The translations under genes and the position numbers were made by a program. 64,000 nucleotides of DNA from Planctomycetaceae bacterium (lineage in GTDB: Bacteria > Planctomycetota > Planctomycetia > Planctomycetales > Planctomycetaceae): positions 620,001 to 684,000 of the forward strand of contig CP051247.1 of NCBI GenBank assembly GCA_017795105.1. Direction: 5' to 3'. How positions within the stretch are numbered: the first letter of the stretch is position 1; each line of letters opens with the position of its first letter. Positions 40,049-49,182 of the stretch are shown here, piece after piece. The notes under the pieces were generated by a model, which worked only from the letters and a program-made list of their open reading frames with translations, searched no databases and was not told where the DNA came from.

Positions 40049-40278
40049 AGGTTCGCTGGTCTCAGCTGACGGCGGTCTTCGTGACTGCCGCCTCGGCCGG
40101 GCGGAATCTGGTTATGAGAGCGGCGGCGCTCGCCCGCTCCTTTCCGATTCCTCCAAGACCGGTTTCCCCTCTTGCGCCTGAGGGTGTATGATGGCCGATA
40201 GCGTGCTGGAGTTTGCGAACTCCGGCACCGTTCGATCGCATCTGCAGCCCCCTCAGGAAGTTGGGTCCAGTCGCGTCC

Positions 40279-42768
40279 ATGTCCGTTCTCCATCCGGCGT
40301 TACTTTTCGGCCTGGCTCTGGCCACGATTCCGATCGTGCTGCATCTCATGATGCGCGCTCGGCCCAAGAAGCTCGATTTCCCGGCTCTTCGCCTGCTCAA
40401 CAATATTCGCAAGCAGAGCGTACAGAGAATGCGGTTACGGCATCTCGGGCTGCTTCTACTCCGAATTCTCGTCCTCGTCCTCATCGTGCTGGCCGTCGCT
40501 CGACCGACTTTACCCGCTGCGAATTATGCGTTGACTTCCAGTGAGCTCCTGCGACTCATCGCTATCGCCACGATCTGTGCAGGAGCCTGGTGGGCAGGGC
40601 GAAAGTACTGGGTTTCCGACGCGAAGCAGAAACATGCCCAGCGATACCGCGAGACCTGCCTGAATGCCGGAACAATCGCCACGATTCTTCTTCTGGCCAT
40701 TCTGCTGGTCGGCTGGCCCTACCAACAACGTGTCGCCGCTGAGTTAACCAGCCCCGAAGGTCCACGACAGTTGAATGTCCCCGTCGCCGGCGTCCTGCTG
40801 TTCGATGTCAGTGCCAGCATGGGGTATCAACATGAGAATCAAAATCGGCTGGAGGCTGCCCGGAAGCTCGCCTTGCAGCAGATCGAAGCCCTCCCAGGCG
40901 GCTCCAAGATCACTCTTGCTGATAATGGCGAAGTGCGCCCCCTCAAATTTCTGAATGAGATCCGAGCGGCGGAAACTCGTTTGCAGAAAACGAACGGACT
41001 CACGTTGAGGGACCGAACGCTCCCATTGAACGACGCCGTCCTCGCAGCCGTCCAGCTGCAGTCCGAAGACCGGGCCCAGATCCTGGAAGAGAATAAGGCG
41101 ACTGACGCCAGCGACCGCTTCGTCCGCGAGATTTACATCTACACCGACCGCTTCAGCTCGGCCTGGAATCTGGACGAAGCAGAACGACTCAAAGCCGAAC
41201 TCGAGCGCCTCCCCTGGCTAAGACTGTACATCATCGATGTCGGCGTCGATGACGCATCTAACTACGGCCTGGCCAATGTGTCACTATCCCGCGAACGTGT
41301 GGTCGAAGGGAGTCTGGTCCGGGTGAATGCGGAGATCATCAACCAGAGTCGTACTGCCGAGAATTGCCTGATCGAGCTTTATCTCGACGACGGCACAGGC
41401 ACGCTCATCAAACGGGACCAGAAGATCGTGCAGGTCGAACCCGACCAGATGGGACAGATCACGATGTCGTTTCCCGCCCAGGGGAGTGGTGTTTTTCAGG
41501 GCGAACTGAGACTGGCGAAGAGCGATCCTCTTTCAGTCGACAACGCGGTCGCGTTTTCCGTTTTCGTCGAGCCGCGGGAAGTCGTGTGGATCGTTTCCGA
41601 TCGGCCTGACGAAGCGTTCGTCTGGCAACAGGCCCTCGCGCCGAATCCGCTCGTTGAACGAAACGCCCATCAGTACGAAGTGACGGTCATGTCATCGTCG
41701 CAGCTGAACCGTTCGCTCGAAGAGGCCGAAGGAAATCTGCCAGGCGTTATCTACCTTTTGAACGTCGCCCGTCTTTCCGAAGGGAGCTGGGAGCGGCTTG
41801 AACAGTTCGCGCGAGCAGGCGGCGGACTCGGTCTGATCCTCGGGGCGACGCGCGTTGACCAGGTCAACTATCAGGATTACGCCCAACCACGCTGGTTACC
41901 GGGGCAGCTGAAGGTCCACTCGCGAGCCACGCCACCGGCGCGACTCGAAGTCGCCCGGCCGGATCACCCGGTCTTCAAATACCTCGATCAACTCAACGCC
42001 CTGGCTCTGTTCACCTCGGCGGAAGTCCATCGATTCTGGAAGGTTGAGCCTGCCGTCGAATCGTCGGTCCTGGCCCGCTTCACCGATAACGAACGGACTC
42101 CTGCCGTAACCGTGCGTTCCGTCGGACGCGGCCAGTCGATGATCATCTCCACTGCTGTTGATCTGGCAGATGCCGCTCAGTTAAAGAACTGGAGTGAACT
42201 GGCTCGCCTGGGATGGATCTACGCCGCCTGGGCCGATCAGACAACCCGGTTCCTCGCCGGCGACCTGGACAGCCCTTTGAATCGGACGGTCGGATCGCCA
42301 ATCTTTCTGGACGTTCCTCCCGAAACGGCTCAACAGAAAGCGCTGCTGCGCATGCCCGGTTTGCGGCAGGAACAAATAGCCGTCCCTTTGCGGTCCAAAG
42401 GCCTGGTCGTTTCGGCGTCGCAGACCGAGGAGCCGGAGAGTTCCTCGAGAAGTGTGACTCAGAACCTTGTGGGCACGGTGGGAAACTATCGGCTTCTGTT
42501 CTCGGGGACTGACGTCCCCAACTACGGGTTCTCTCTGCAGTTGCCTGACCAGGAAACGAATCTGAACCGACTGAGTGTCAGCGAACTCGACGAGTTGTTC
42601 GGAGAAGGCCGCTGGCAACTCTCGAGCAGTTTCAGCGAACTTGAACGATCGGTTCTGCTGGGCCGGATCGGGATTGAAGCCTATCCCATGCTGATGACAC
42701 TGCTCCTTGTTTTCTTTCTCTCCGAGCATCTGGTTGCCAATCTGTTTTACCGGATGGACCGAGCCTGA
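40279..42768 (+). CDS. BatA-like membrane protein with VWA domain
   Basis: 829 aa. The start is the BatA N-terminal membrane domain (VLHPALLFGLALATIPIVLHLMMRARPKKLDFPALRLL, then LLLLRILVLVLIVLAVARP). Two further hydrophobic helices follow (about residues 98-155). A von Willebrand A domain begins GVLLFDVSASMG (MIDAS D-x-S-x-S). Later parts are Ig-like and a GATase1-like fold (EREVVWIVSDRP, ARAGGGLGLILGATRV-type), and a last helix (MLMTLLLVFFLSEHLV) ends the protein. Start at ATG 40279, where homology begins. It is likely part of a MoxR/VWA envelope complex with the two following genes. Confidence 0.85.
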   Translation: MSVLHPALLFGLALATIPIVLHLMMRARPKKLDFPALRLLNNIRKQSVQRMRLRHLGLLLLRILVLVLIVLAVARPTLPAANYALTSSELLRLIAIATICAGAWWAGRKYWVSDAKQKHAQRYRETCLNAGTIATILLLAILLVGWPYQQRVAAELTSPEGPRQLNVPVAGVLLFDVSASMGYQHENQNRLEAARKLALQQIEALPGGSKITLADNGEVRPLKFLNEIRAAETRLQKTNGLTLRDRTLPLNDAVLAAVQLQSEDRAQILEENKATDASDRFVREIYIYTDRFSSAWNLDEAERLKAELERLPWLRLYIIDVGVDDASNYGLANVSLSRERVVEGSLVRVNAEIINQSRTAENCLIELYLDDGTGTLIKRDQKIVQVEPDQMGQITMSFPAQGSGVFQGELRLAKSDPLSVDNAVAFSVFVEPREVVWIVSDRPDEAFVWQQALAPNPLVERNAHQYEVTVMSSSQLNRSLEEAEGNLPGVIYLLNVARLSEGSWERLEQFARAGGGLGLILGATRVDQVNYQDYAQPRWLPGQLKVHSRATPPARLEVARPDHPVFKYLDQLNALALFTSAEVHRFWKVEPAVESSVLARFTDNERTPAVTVRSVGRGQSMIISTAVDLADAAQLKNWSELARLGWIYAAWADQTTRFLAGDLDSPLNRTVGSPIFLDVPPETAQQKALLRMPGLRQEQIAVPLRSKGLVVSASQTEEPESSSRSVTQNLVGTVGNYRLLFSGTDVPNYGFSLQLPDQETNLNRLSVSELDELFGEGRWQLSSSFSELERSVLLGRIGIEAYPMLMTLLLVFFLSEHLVANLFYRMDRA

Positions 42769-42783
42769 ACGACGCAGGATTCA

Positions 42784-45093
42784 ATGAACTCTGTTTTCTC
42801 GATGCCGCAAGTTCGCCTTCATCTGGACCCGATCTGGTCGCTTCCGATCGTGATCGTGGTCACGCTGCTGGCGATTGCGACCGTCTGGACCGGCTATCAG
42901 TTTTCCCGGGGGCTGAGCTCGAACCGCCGGATGACTCTCGCCGCTGTCCGGATGCTGACGGTGATCGTTCTCCTTGTGGGAATGTTGAGGCCCCAGATCC
43001 AATGGATCGCGGCCGAGGGGGATAAGGCCAATATCTGGGTGCTGACCGACCAGAGCCGAAGTATGTCGGTGCCGGACGGTCCGGGCGGAGTCACAAGACG
43101 GGTCGCCTTGCAGCAAACCCTGGAAAGCGTTGACGATGAGTTGCGTGCCCTTTCGAAAGAAGTTTCGATCACGCTGCAGGATTTCGCCAGCACTCCTGAA
43201 TTGATTGAAGAAGTCGACGAGACCGCCGATGGTCAACAGACGGCAATTGGGTCCGTCCTGGGCGAGGCGGTCAAACGCACCGGGCAGACTCCGCTGACAT
43301 CCATCTTTCTATTGACCGATGGAGCCCAGCGAGCCGTTCCGCCGTATGACGAGGATCCTCGCCTGCCGGCTCGAGAACTGGGCGAACTTGGTGTTTCGCT
43401 CTATCCGGTGCCGATCGGGAAAGCGTCTTCGATCGACGCTGCAGCCGACGTCGCCGTGGAAGAGATTCAGGTCGATCCAGTCGTTTTCGTTAAGAAGCGG
43501 GTTCCCGTGCAGGTCGCACTGCGATGGGCGGGCGCGGGTGGTCAACAGCTGCGAGTGCGACTCTTCATCGAAGATCGAGCCGGCCTCAAGCCGGGCGAGT
43601 CGGGAAAGATGGTCCCCATCCCGCCGAGCGAATTTTCTCGAACTGATGTCACGATTGATACTCGGATGCCTACTGGCTCAGAGATGGTCGAGCTTTCATT
43701 TACCCCCGAGCTGGCCGGTGAGTACAAGATTTCGGCCGTGGTTGAACCGGTCACTGGTGAAGTCCAGACTCGCAATAACAGCCGGGCCACTCTGGTCACG
43801 GTTCGGCAGGGAGGGCTGCGCGTCGCTTATTTCGACATCTTCCGCACGGAAGTCAAATCGATCCGTCAGCTGAATGCCTCGGAAAAGGTGCAGATCGACT
43901 TCCAGATGATGCGATCGGGCGCGTTCGCTCAGGACACCTCGGTTGATGACCGCTGGTTCGAGCCGGGACGCTACGATGTGTTCATCATTGGAGATGTCGC
44001 CGCTGAACAGTTCGGGGAGAAGAATCTGCAGGCGCTCGCCGCCCGAGTCCGGGAAGGAGCCGGTCTGCTGATGCTCGGCGGCTATCACACGTACGGTGCA
44101 GGGGGCTACGCCGAAACTCCGCTGGAGACCTTTATTCCTGTTGCGATGCGTCCGGAAGAAGAGCAGCCTGCGGGAGTCTTCAGCGATCAGCTGCAGATTC
44201 GAGATGAGATCCAACTGCAGCCGAGCACCGCCGGAAACCGGCATTACGTGACTCGGATCGACACACCGGGCCGCAACGAACAGGCCTGGCTCGACCTGCC
44301 ACCTTTGCTCGGCGCAAGTCGTATTCAGGCAAAGTCGAACTTCGTCGAAGTTCTCGCAACCAGTACTACTGGCGACCATTTGATCGTTGCCGCAGAGACT
44401 GGTCGAAGCCGTGTGATGTGTTTCGCGTTCGATCAAACGTATCTCTGGTCGCAGGCCGGCTTTGAAACGCTTCACCGGCGTTTCTGGCGACAGTCCGTTC
44501 TCTGGCTCGCTCATAAGGAACTCGAAACCGACCAGCCGATCTGGGTACGCGTCACGCCGAAAGCGGTCGATCCCGGAGCGAGAGTTACTCTCGAATATGG
44601 GGCCAGAACTGAAGAAGGGGTCCCGCGAAAAGATGCGATCTTGCAGGCGACCATCACCGGCCCGGACGGAACCCGGAAAACGTTGACTGGCACCGAGATC
44701 GAAGAGGGGCTTTTTGCCGAATTCGATGAAACCGTTGTGCCGGGCGATTACTTCGTCGAGGTTGCCGAAGTCAACAACCAGGGGCAAACCTCGCTGCCAA
44801 CCACAGCTCGCTTTCTGGTTCATGACCGCGACCTGGAACTCGACCATCCGATTGTCGACCGTGTCCTGCTCGATGAAATCGCGACACTGGCTGGACTGTC
44901 GACGGATTCCCAGGTCATTCCCCCGGAGAACCTCGAAGAGTTCCTGAAAGACTTTCTAAAGCGAAAACCGTGGAAAAATGACGCTGAAGTCACTTCGAGC
45001 CTCAGCCTCTGGGATGGATGGCCCATTCTGCTCATCTTTGCCAGCCTGATGACTGCCGAATGGGTTCTGCGCAAGAAAAGTGGACTGGTTTAA
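42784..45093 (+). CDS. VWA-domain membrane protein with GATase1-like domain
   Basis: 769 aa; starts 15 bp after the previous stop, so co-translated. Two N-terminal helices (IWSLPIVIVVTLLAIATVW, LAAVRMLTVIVLLVGML), then a VWA domain with MIDAS motif VLTDQSRSMSV, an Ig-like segment, a class-I-glutamine-amidotransferase-like fold (YDVFIIGDVAAEQFGEKNL, AGLLMLGGYHTYGAGGY; no catalytic Cys triad seen), and a last helix (PILLIFASLMTAEWVLRKK). This is the standard planctomycete partner of the preceding gene. Both VWA domains would face the periplasm or cytoplasm depending on topology, which I cannot settle. Confidence 0.87.
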   Translation: MNSVFSMPQVRLHLDPIWSLPIVIVVTLLAIATVWTGYQFSRGLSSNRRMTLAAVRMLTVIVLLVGMLRPQIQWIAAEGDKANIWVLTDQSRSMSVPDGPGGVTRRVALQQTLESVDDELRALSKEVSITLQDFASTPELIEEVDETADGQQTAIGSVLGEAVKRTGQTPLTSIFLLTDGAQRAVPPYDEDPRLPARELGELGVSLYPVPIGKASSIDAAADVAVEEIQVDPVVFVKKRVPVQVALRWAGAGGQQLRVRLFIEDRAGLKPGESGKMVPIPPSEFSRTDVTIDTRMPTGSEMVELSFTPELAGEYKISAVVEPVTGEVQTRNNSRATLVTVRQGGLRVAYFDIFRTEVKSIRQLNASEKVQIDFQMMRSGAFAQDTSVDDRWFEPGRYDVFIIGDVAAEQFGEKNLQALAARVREGAGLLMLGGYHTYGAGGYAETPLETFIPVAMRPEEEQPAGVFSDQLQIRDEIQLQPSTAGNRHYVTRIDTPGRNEQAWLDLPPLLGASRIQAKSNFVEVLATSTTGDHLIVAAETGRSRVMCFAFDQTYLWSQAGFETLHRRFWRQSVLWLAHKELETDQPIWVRVTPKAVDPGARVTLEYGARTEEGVPRKDAILQATITGPDGTRKTLTGTEIEEGLFAEFDETVVPGDYFVEVAEVNNQGQTSLPTTARFLVHDRDLELDHPIVDRVLLDEIATLAGLSTDSQVIPPENLEEFLKDFLKRKPWKNDAEVTSSLSLWDGWPILLIFASLMTAEWVLRKKSGLV

Positions 45094-45293
45094 CCCGAGC
45101 TGATCTCAGCGAGGCGGGAACACGCACGTAACGCAATGCCCTCAAGTCCATTTTTCCGAATGAGGTCGCCGAGGGCGGAAAGACGGAACATTTTCTGACT
45201 CCGGTCCGTCGAAAAGATATAATAACGGGACGGATTGTCCCGGAAATTCCGAGCCCATAGAGGCTCGACTTGACCTTAGCGGAACAGGTGACC

Positions 45294-48200
45294 ATGGCTG
45301 GCACGGAAGAATTGACACCTCCGAAGTATGTCGATTTTGCCGAATACATTGTATTCCAGATTCGCCGCACGCAGTCGTTGATCCGCCAGATCGACGTCAT
45401 GCTGCTGCTGTCGACCGCTGCCGCTGCGCTTCTGCTCACCTCGCTGCTGTTCGTCTTGCTCGATCACTGGGGCTTCGCACAGGGTCTGCCGTCCGTTCTG
45501 CGCTGGTTCGGCTGCCTTTCGATCGTTGCCTGCGTCGTCGTTCCAGCCGCCTACTTCATTCGCAGTGTCTCCGGCCGCAGCGTCAGTTCGCTGTTTGCGG
45601 CCCGGACGCTTGAACGAGCCGACAGCAGTTTCGCCAACAATCTGATGACGCTGGTCGATCTCGACTATCACGCACGGCCGGCTTCATCGGCAATTCGTGG
45701 CAGCCTCGAGAAACGTGCCGCCCTCACGCTCAATGATCTCGATGTCGAACATGCCATCGATCGCACGAAGTTGCTGCATCGGCTCTATGTCCTGCTGGCA
45801 GCGACCATTATCTTCTTCGGCTACTCCTTCCTCTCGCCAAAGAGCACTGTCGCTTCGCTGCAGCGAATCCTGTTTCCCTGGACAACCGCAGTCGCCCCAA
45901 CGCAAACGCGAATACTGGACGTCCAGCCCGGCAGTGGACAGGTGACGGCGGGGAGCCATGTGGAAGTCTCGGCCTACATCGACGGCAAAGCTCCCGAGAA
46001 CGTCTGGTTGATCTATTCGACCGAAGACCGGCGCATCGTGGATGAGCGGATTGAGCTGCATCAGACCGATGAAGGACTCGGCCGCTACACTGGCGTCATT
46101 ACCGGCGAGAACGGACGTGGGGTTGATCAGACAACAACCTACCATCTGCAGGCTGGCGATGGTCGCAGTCCGACCTACATGCTCAGCGTGAAGCCCGCTC
46201 CACGTGCTGCGATCGAATCGGTGATGATCGAACCTCCGGCTTACACCAAACGGCAACCGTACCGACAACCCGGCGGAGCGATTGATGGTCTCGAGGGCTC
46301 GAAGGTTCGCCTCTCTGCTCAGACGAACATTCCAGTCGCGAAAGCGTGGATTCAACTCTACAGCTCTGAAGATCCGGGAGACCGCTCTGGTCAACTGCCG
46401 CTGACTGTAAGCGAGCCGACCGAGTTGCAAGGGGAGTGGACGCTCAAGATTCAGGATGATGGGACCTATCCCCGTTTCTACAGCATTCAGTGTGAAAGCG
46501 AAGACGGAGCCAACGATCCAGCCCCACCGCTCCATGCCATTCTGATTCGCCCCGACGAGCGCCCCGAGGTTCGACTGCTGTCTCCGGTGTCTGATCTCAG
46601 TCGGCCGATCAATGTCGCTTTGCCGTTACTGATTGAAGCGTTCGATCCCGATTTCGAGCTTTCCGGTCTTTCCGTCCAGGTCGAGAAGCAGGGGCAAATC
46701 GTCTCCAGCGAGTTGATCGACGCGGCTGGCAAGCAGGCCGTTCGCACCACGCACACACTCGAACTGGAGCGTCTGCCCGTTACGCCCGGTGAAACTGTTT
46801 CCTTCTGGGTCGAAGCCCGGGATAACCGGCTGCCTCATCCGAATCGACGTTCAACACCGAAGCTTCGCCTGCAGATTCTCGATCCAATCGATCCCGAGGA
46901 AGCCGAAAAGCAGTCTGAAGAAGAGCAGAAGAAAGCCGAGGAAGCTTTCGAGAACGGTGCTGACCCAGCGGCTTCGGAAGAGATGAAGCCAGACGATCCT
47001 TCGTCCACAGAAGATATGCCCGAAGAAAATCCCGCCGATGAGGAACAGGCTCCCGGCGAAGGGGCTGAGTCCGACCAGACCACCGAGACTCAACAGCCTG
47101 CTGAAGACTCGAAGAAGGGGAAGGGGCAACAGTCCAGAAAATCCGAGGACGGAAAACAGGGGGAAGCCGGCGAGCAAGACAACGGCGAGAAATCCGAAGA
47201 GGGCACGAAATCCGAGGAGCCAACATTCAGCCCTGAGGGCGAAGATGATGACCTCGTGCTCGAAAAGCTGATCGAACGGATGAAGGAGAAGCAACAGGAG
47301 AATCAGCCTCAGGATCCGAGTCAGCCGAACAAACCCGGAGAGAAACCGTCGGAATCTCCGGAATCGAAGAACGATCCCAACGGTATGAACAAGCCGGACG
47401 AAACTGGTCAGCCCGATCAGAATGCCAAACCGGATCAGCCGGGCGAAAAGCCTTCCGAGTCCCCTCAGAATTCCGACGAACCATCTTCCGAACAACCGTC
47501 TGATCAGAAAGGCGACTCCCCGACGCCTTCGGAGAATCAACCCGACGGCCGTCCTGATGAATCAATGCCGGAGAACAGCGGGAAGCCCGGTGACTCCGCA
47601 GAGGACGGTATGAAGCCGGGACCGGACAATGGCGAAGAGAACACGCCGGGCGAGACGATGACGCCCGCCGAAGAGCCCTCTCAGAATCCAACCGGAGCAG
47701 AGCAGAAACCGAATTCCGATGCCACAAACAAGCAGCCTGGCAACGATGAGGGAGAGAAACGCCCCGCAACCCCGGAAGAGGAGATGAACGGCGAGAAGCA
47801 GCCGGCAAAGGAGCCTGGTCAAGGCGAGTCGAAACCGGGTGAGGGAAATGAAGAAGGGCCCATGGAACGGGATCCGAATGGCGATCCGAAATCGCCTCCC
47901 GCACAAGAGCCGCCGGGACAGGTCGATGCTCCGCCTGATCAGATGCAGCCGCCTGCAGGCGATCCCAACCAGCCAGCACCACCTGAGAATCAGCCCCCTG
48001 CGGATCAGCCCCCGCAGCCGGGCAAGAACCAGCCGTCGAACTCGCAGGACGGAAAACCGCAGCCTAATCAGGATTCGCAGAATTCCGATCCGAAGCAGCC
48101 GGGAGAGTCGCCGTCCGATTCGCCCATGAAACCAGCCGATGAGCAAAAGGGAACGCCGCAACAATCGCCGAACAATCAAGACAAGCCGTCTGAAACGCCT

Positions 48201-49115
48201 GCCGATGGGCAGACGGGCGAACAAATGCCGCAGAAACCGACCGATTCTCAGACGCCCGGCAATAGCCCTACGGATCAGAAGACCGATGGCAAACCTGCGG
48301 ATGGGAAACCTTCCGACGGAATGCCCTCTGATGGCAAGCCGTCCAGCGATCAACCGCAGAATGGCGAACAGCCGGACGGTAAGTCGCAGGATGGTCAGAA
48401 ATCCGATGGCCAGAAATCAGACGGCAACAAGAACTCCGATGGTCAACAGCCCCAGAATGGGAAAGAGTCGCAAAACGGTCAGGGACAGAACGGTGATGGC
48501 AACAAACCAAGTCCCGGTGAAGGCAAACCAGGGCAGTCGAGCCCGCCGATGGAAGATGGTCCGCGAGGCAAAGGCTCACCACAGCCGGGCGGAGAAAGCA
48601 GCGGACGCACGGCTGCTCCCGATCCGGAAGGCGATGTCGGCCCCGGAGGAGTCGGCGATGGGAATGCGCAGCAGCCTGCGAAACCGAATGATGCCGGCGG
48701 CGAGGGAACCGGTCCATCCGCACCGTCAAATGCCGAGTCTATCGAAGACCGTCGCAAAGCCGCCGAGCTCGTCCTTAAAGAGATCGAGGAAGACTTGAAA
48801 CGAGGTGAGGTCGATCCCGAGCTGCTTGAAGAGCTGAACTGGACCGAAGACAACCTCAAGAAGTTCCAGCAACGGATGGCCGACTATCTCCGTCAGCAAA
48901 ATGACGAGACGACGCCGGACCTGAAGCAGCAGCAGTTCAACGAGATGCTGCGGAACCTGCGACTGGATGGCCAGCGTAATACTCGTGAAGGGACGGCAAT
49001 CGATCGGGAATCTCGCGATGAGTTCGCCCCGACGATCATGCCGGCTCCCCCTGAATACCGGGAACTTGAAGAAGCTTTCCGCCGTAGTCTGAGCGGAGCC
49101 GATCAGGCAAACTGA
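45294..49115 (+). CDS. Giant low-complexity membrane protein of the BatA/VWA cluster
   Basis: 1273 aa from ATG 45294; a TTG eight codons upstream is an alternative. Residues about 36-56, 70-88 and 160-178 are hydrophobic helices. About 195-530 are Ig-like beta domains (VSAYIDGKAPENVWLIYSTED, VKPAPRAAIESVMIEPPAYTK, ILIRPDERPEVRLL), as in DUF4175-type proteins. About 535-1148 are almost entirely Pro, Gln, Asn, Gly, Asp, Glu, Lys and Ser, surely disordered. The last 125 residues are conserved-looking helices (SIEDRRKAAELVLKEIEEDLKRG, LNWTEDNLKKFQQRMADYLR). The protein probably spans the periplasm. Third gene of the cluster. Confidence 0.85.
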   Translation: MAGTEELTPPKYVDFAEYIVFQIRRTQSLIRQIDVMLLLSTAAAALLLTSLLFVLLDHWGFAQGLPSVLRWFGCLSIVACVVVPAAYFIRSVSGRSVSSLFAARTLERADSSFANNLMTLVDLDYHARPASSAIRGSLEKRAALTLNDLDVEHAIDRTKLLHRLYVLLAATIIFFGYSFLSPKSTVASLQRILFPWTTAVAPTQTRILDVQPGSGQVTAGSHVEVSAYIDGKAPENVWLIYSTEDRRIVDERIELHQTDEGLGRYTGVITGENGRGVDQTTTYHLQAGDGRSPTYMLSVKPAPRAAIESVMIEPPAYTKRQPYRQPGGAIDGLEGSKVRLSAQTNIPVAKAWIQLYSSEDPGDRSGQLPLTVSEPTELQGEWTLKIQDDGTYPRFYSIQCESEDGANDPAPPLHAILIRPDERPEVRLLSPVSDLSRPINVALPLLIEAFDPDFELSGLSVQVEKQGQIVSSELIDAAGKQAVRTTHTLELERLPVTPGETVSFWVEARDNRLPHPNRRSTPKLRLQILDPIDPEEAEKQSEEEQKKAEEAFENGADPAASEEMKPDDPSSTEDMPEENPADEEQAPGEGAESDQTTETQQPAEDSKKGKGQQSRKSEDGKQGEAGEQDNGEKSEEGTKSEEPTFSPEGEDDDLVLEKLIERMKEKQQENQPQDPSQPNKPGEKPSESPESKNDPNGMNKPDETGQPDQNAKPDQPGEKPSESPQNSDEPSSEQPSDQKGDSPTPSENQPDGRPDESMPENSGKPGDSAEDGMKPGPDNGEENTPGETMTPAEEPSQNPTGAEQKPNSDATNKQPGNDEGEKRPATPEEEMNGEKQPAKEPGQGESKPGEGNEEGPMERDPNGDPKSPPAQEPPGQVDAPPDQMQPPAGDPNQPAPPENQPPADQPPQPGKNQPSNSQDGKPQPNQDSQNSDPKQPGESPSDSPMKPADEQKGTPQQSPNNQDKPSETPADGQTGEQMPQKPTDSQTPGNSPTDQKTDGKPADGKPSDGMPSDGKPSSDQPQNGEQPDGKSQDGQKSDGQKSDGNKNSDGQQPQNGKESQNGQGQNGDGNKPSPGEGKPGQSSPPMEDGPRGKGSPQPGGESSGRTAAPDPEGDVGPGGVGDGNAQQPAKPNDAGGEGTGPSAPSNAESIEDRRKAAELVLKEIEEDLKRGEVDPELLEELNWTEDNLKKFQQRMADYLRQQNDETTPDLKQQQFNEMLRNLRLDGQRNTREGTAIDRESRDEFAPTIMPAPPEYRELEEAFRRSLSGADQAN
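46897..48735 (+). repeat. Low-complexity coding region with degenerate short repeats
   Basis: About 1.8 kb inside the previous gene encoding short, imperfect repeats such as KPSDG, GQKSDG and PGEKPSESP (the last occurs twice, about 105 bp apart near 47337 and 47442). Repetition is at the protein level and partly at the DNA level (around 48290-48480). All six frames are nearly free of stops here, which makes long false ORFs on both strands. Confidence 0.85.
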
Positions 49116-49182
49116 CGCCTGCGAGCGGTTGTAAAACTGACAGAAAAGCGGTCGCAATTGACAGGAGCGAACCAGGGGGCGT

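Noticed and set aside
43696..44847. 383-codon minus ORF
   Set aside because: Antisense to the VWA/GATase-like gene; no motifs.
47227..48353. Arg/Leu-rich minus ORFs of 251 and 263 codons
   Set aside because: They arise because the low-complexity plus-strand gene lacks complementary stop codons; composition is a mirror of Pro/Gln/Asp codons.
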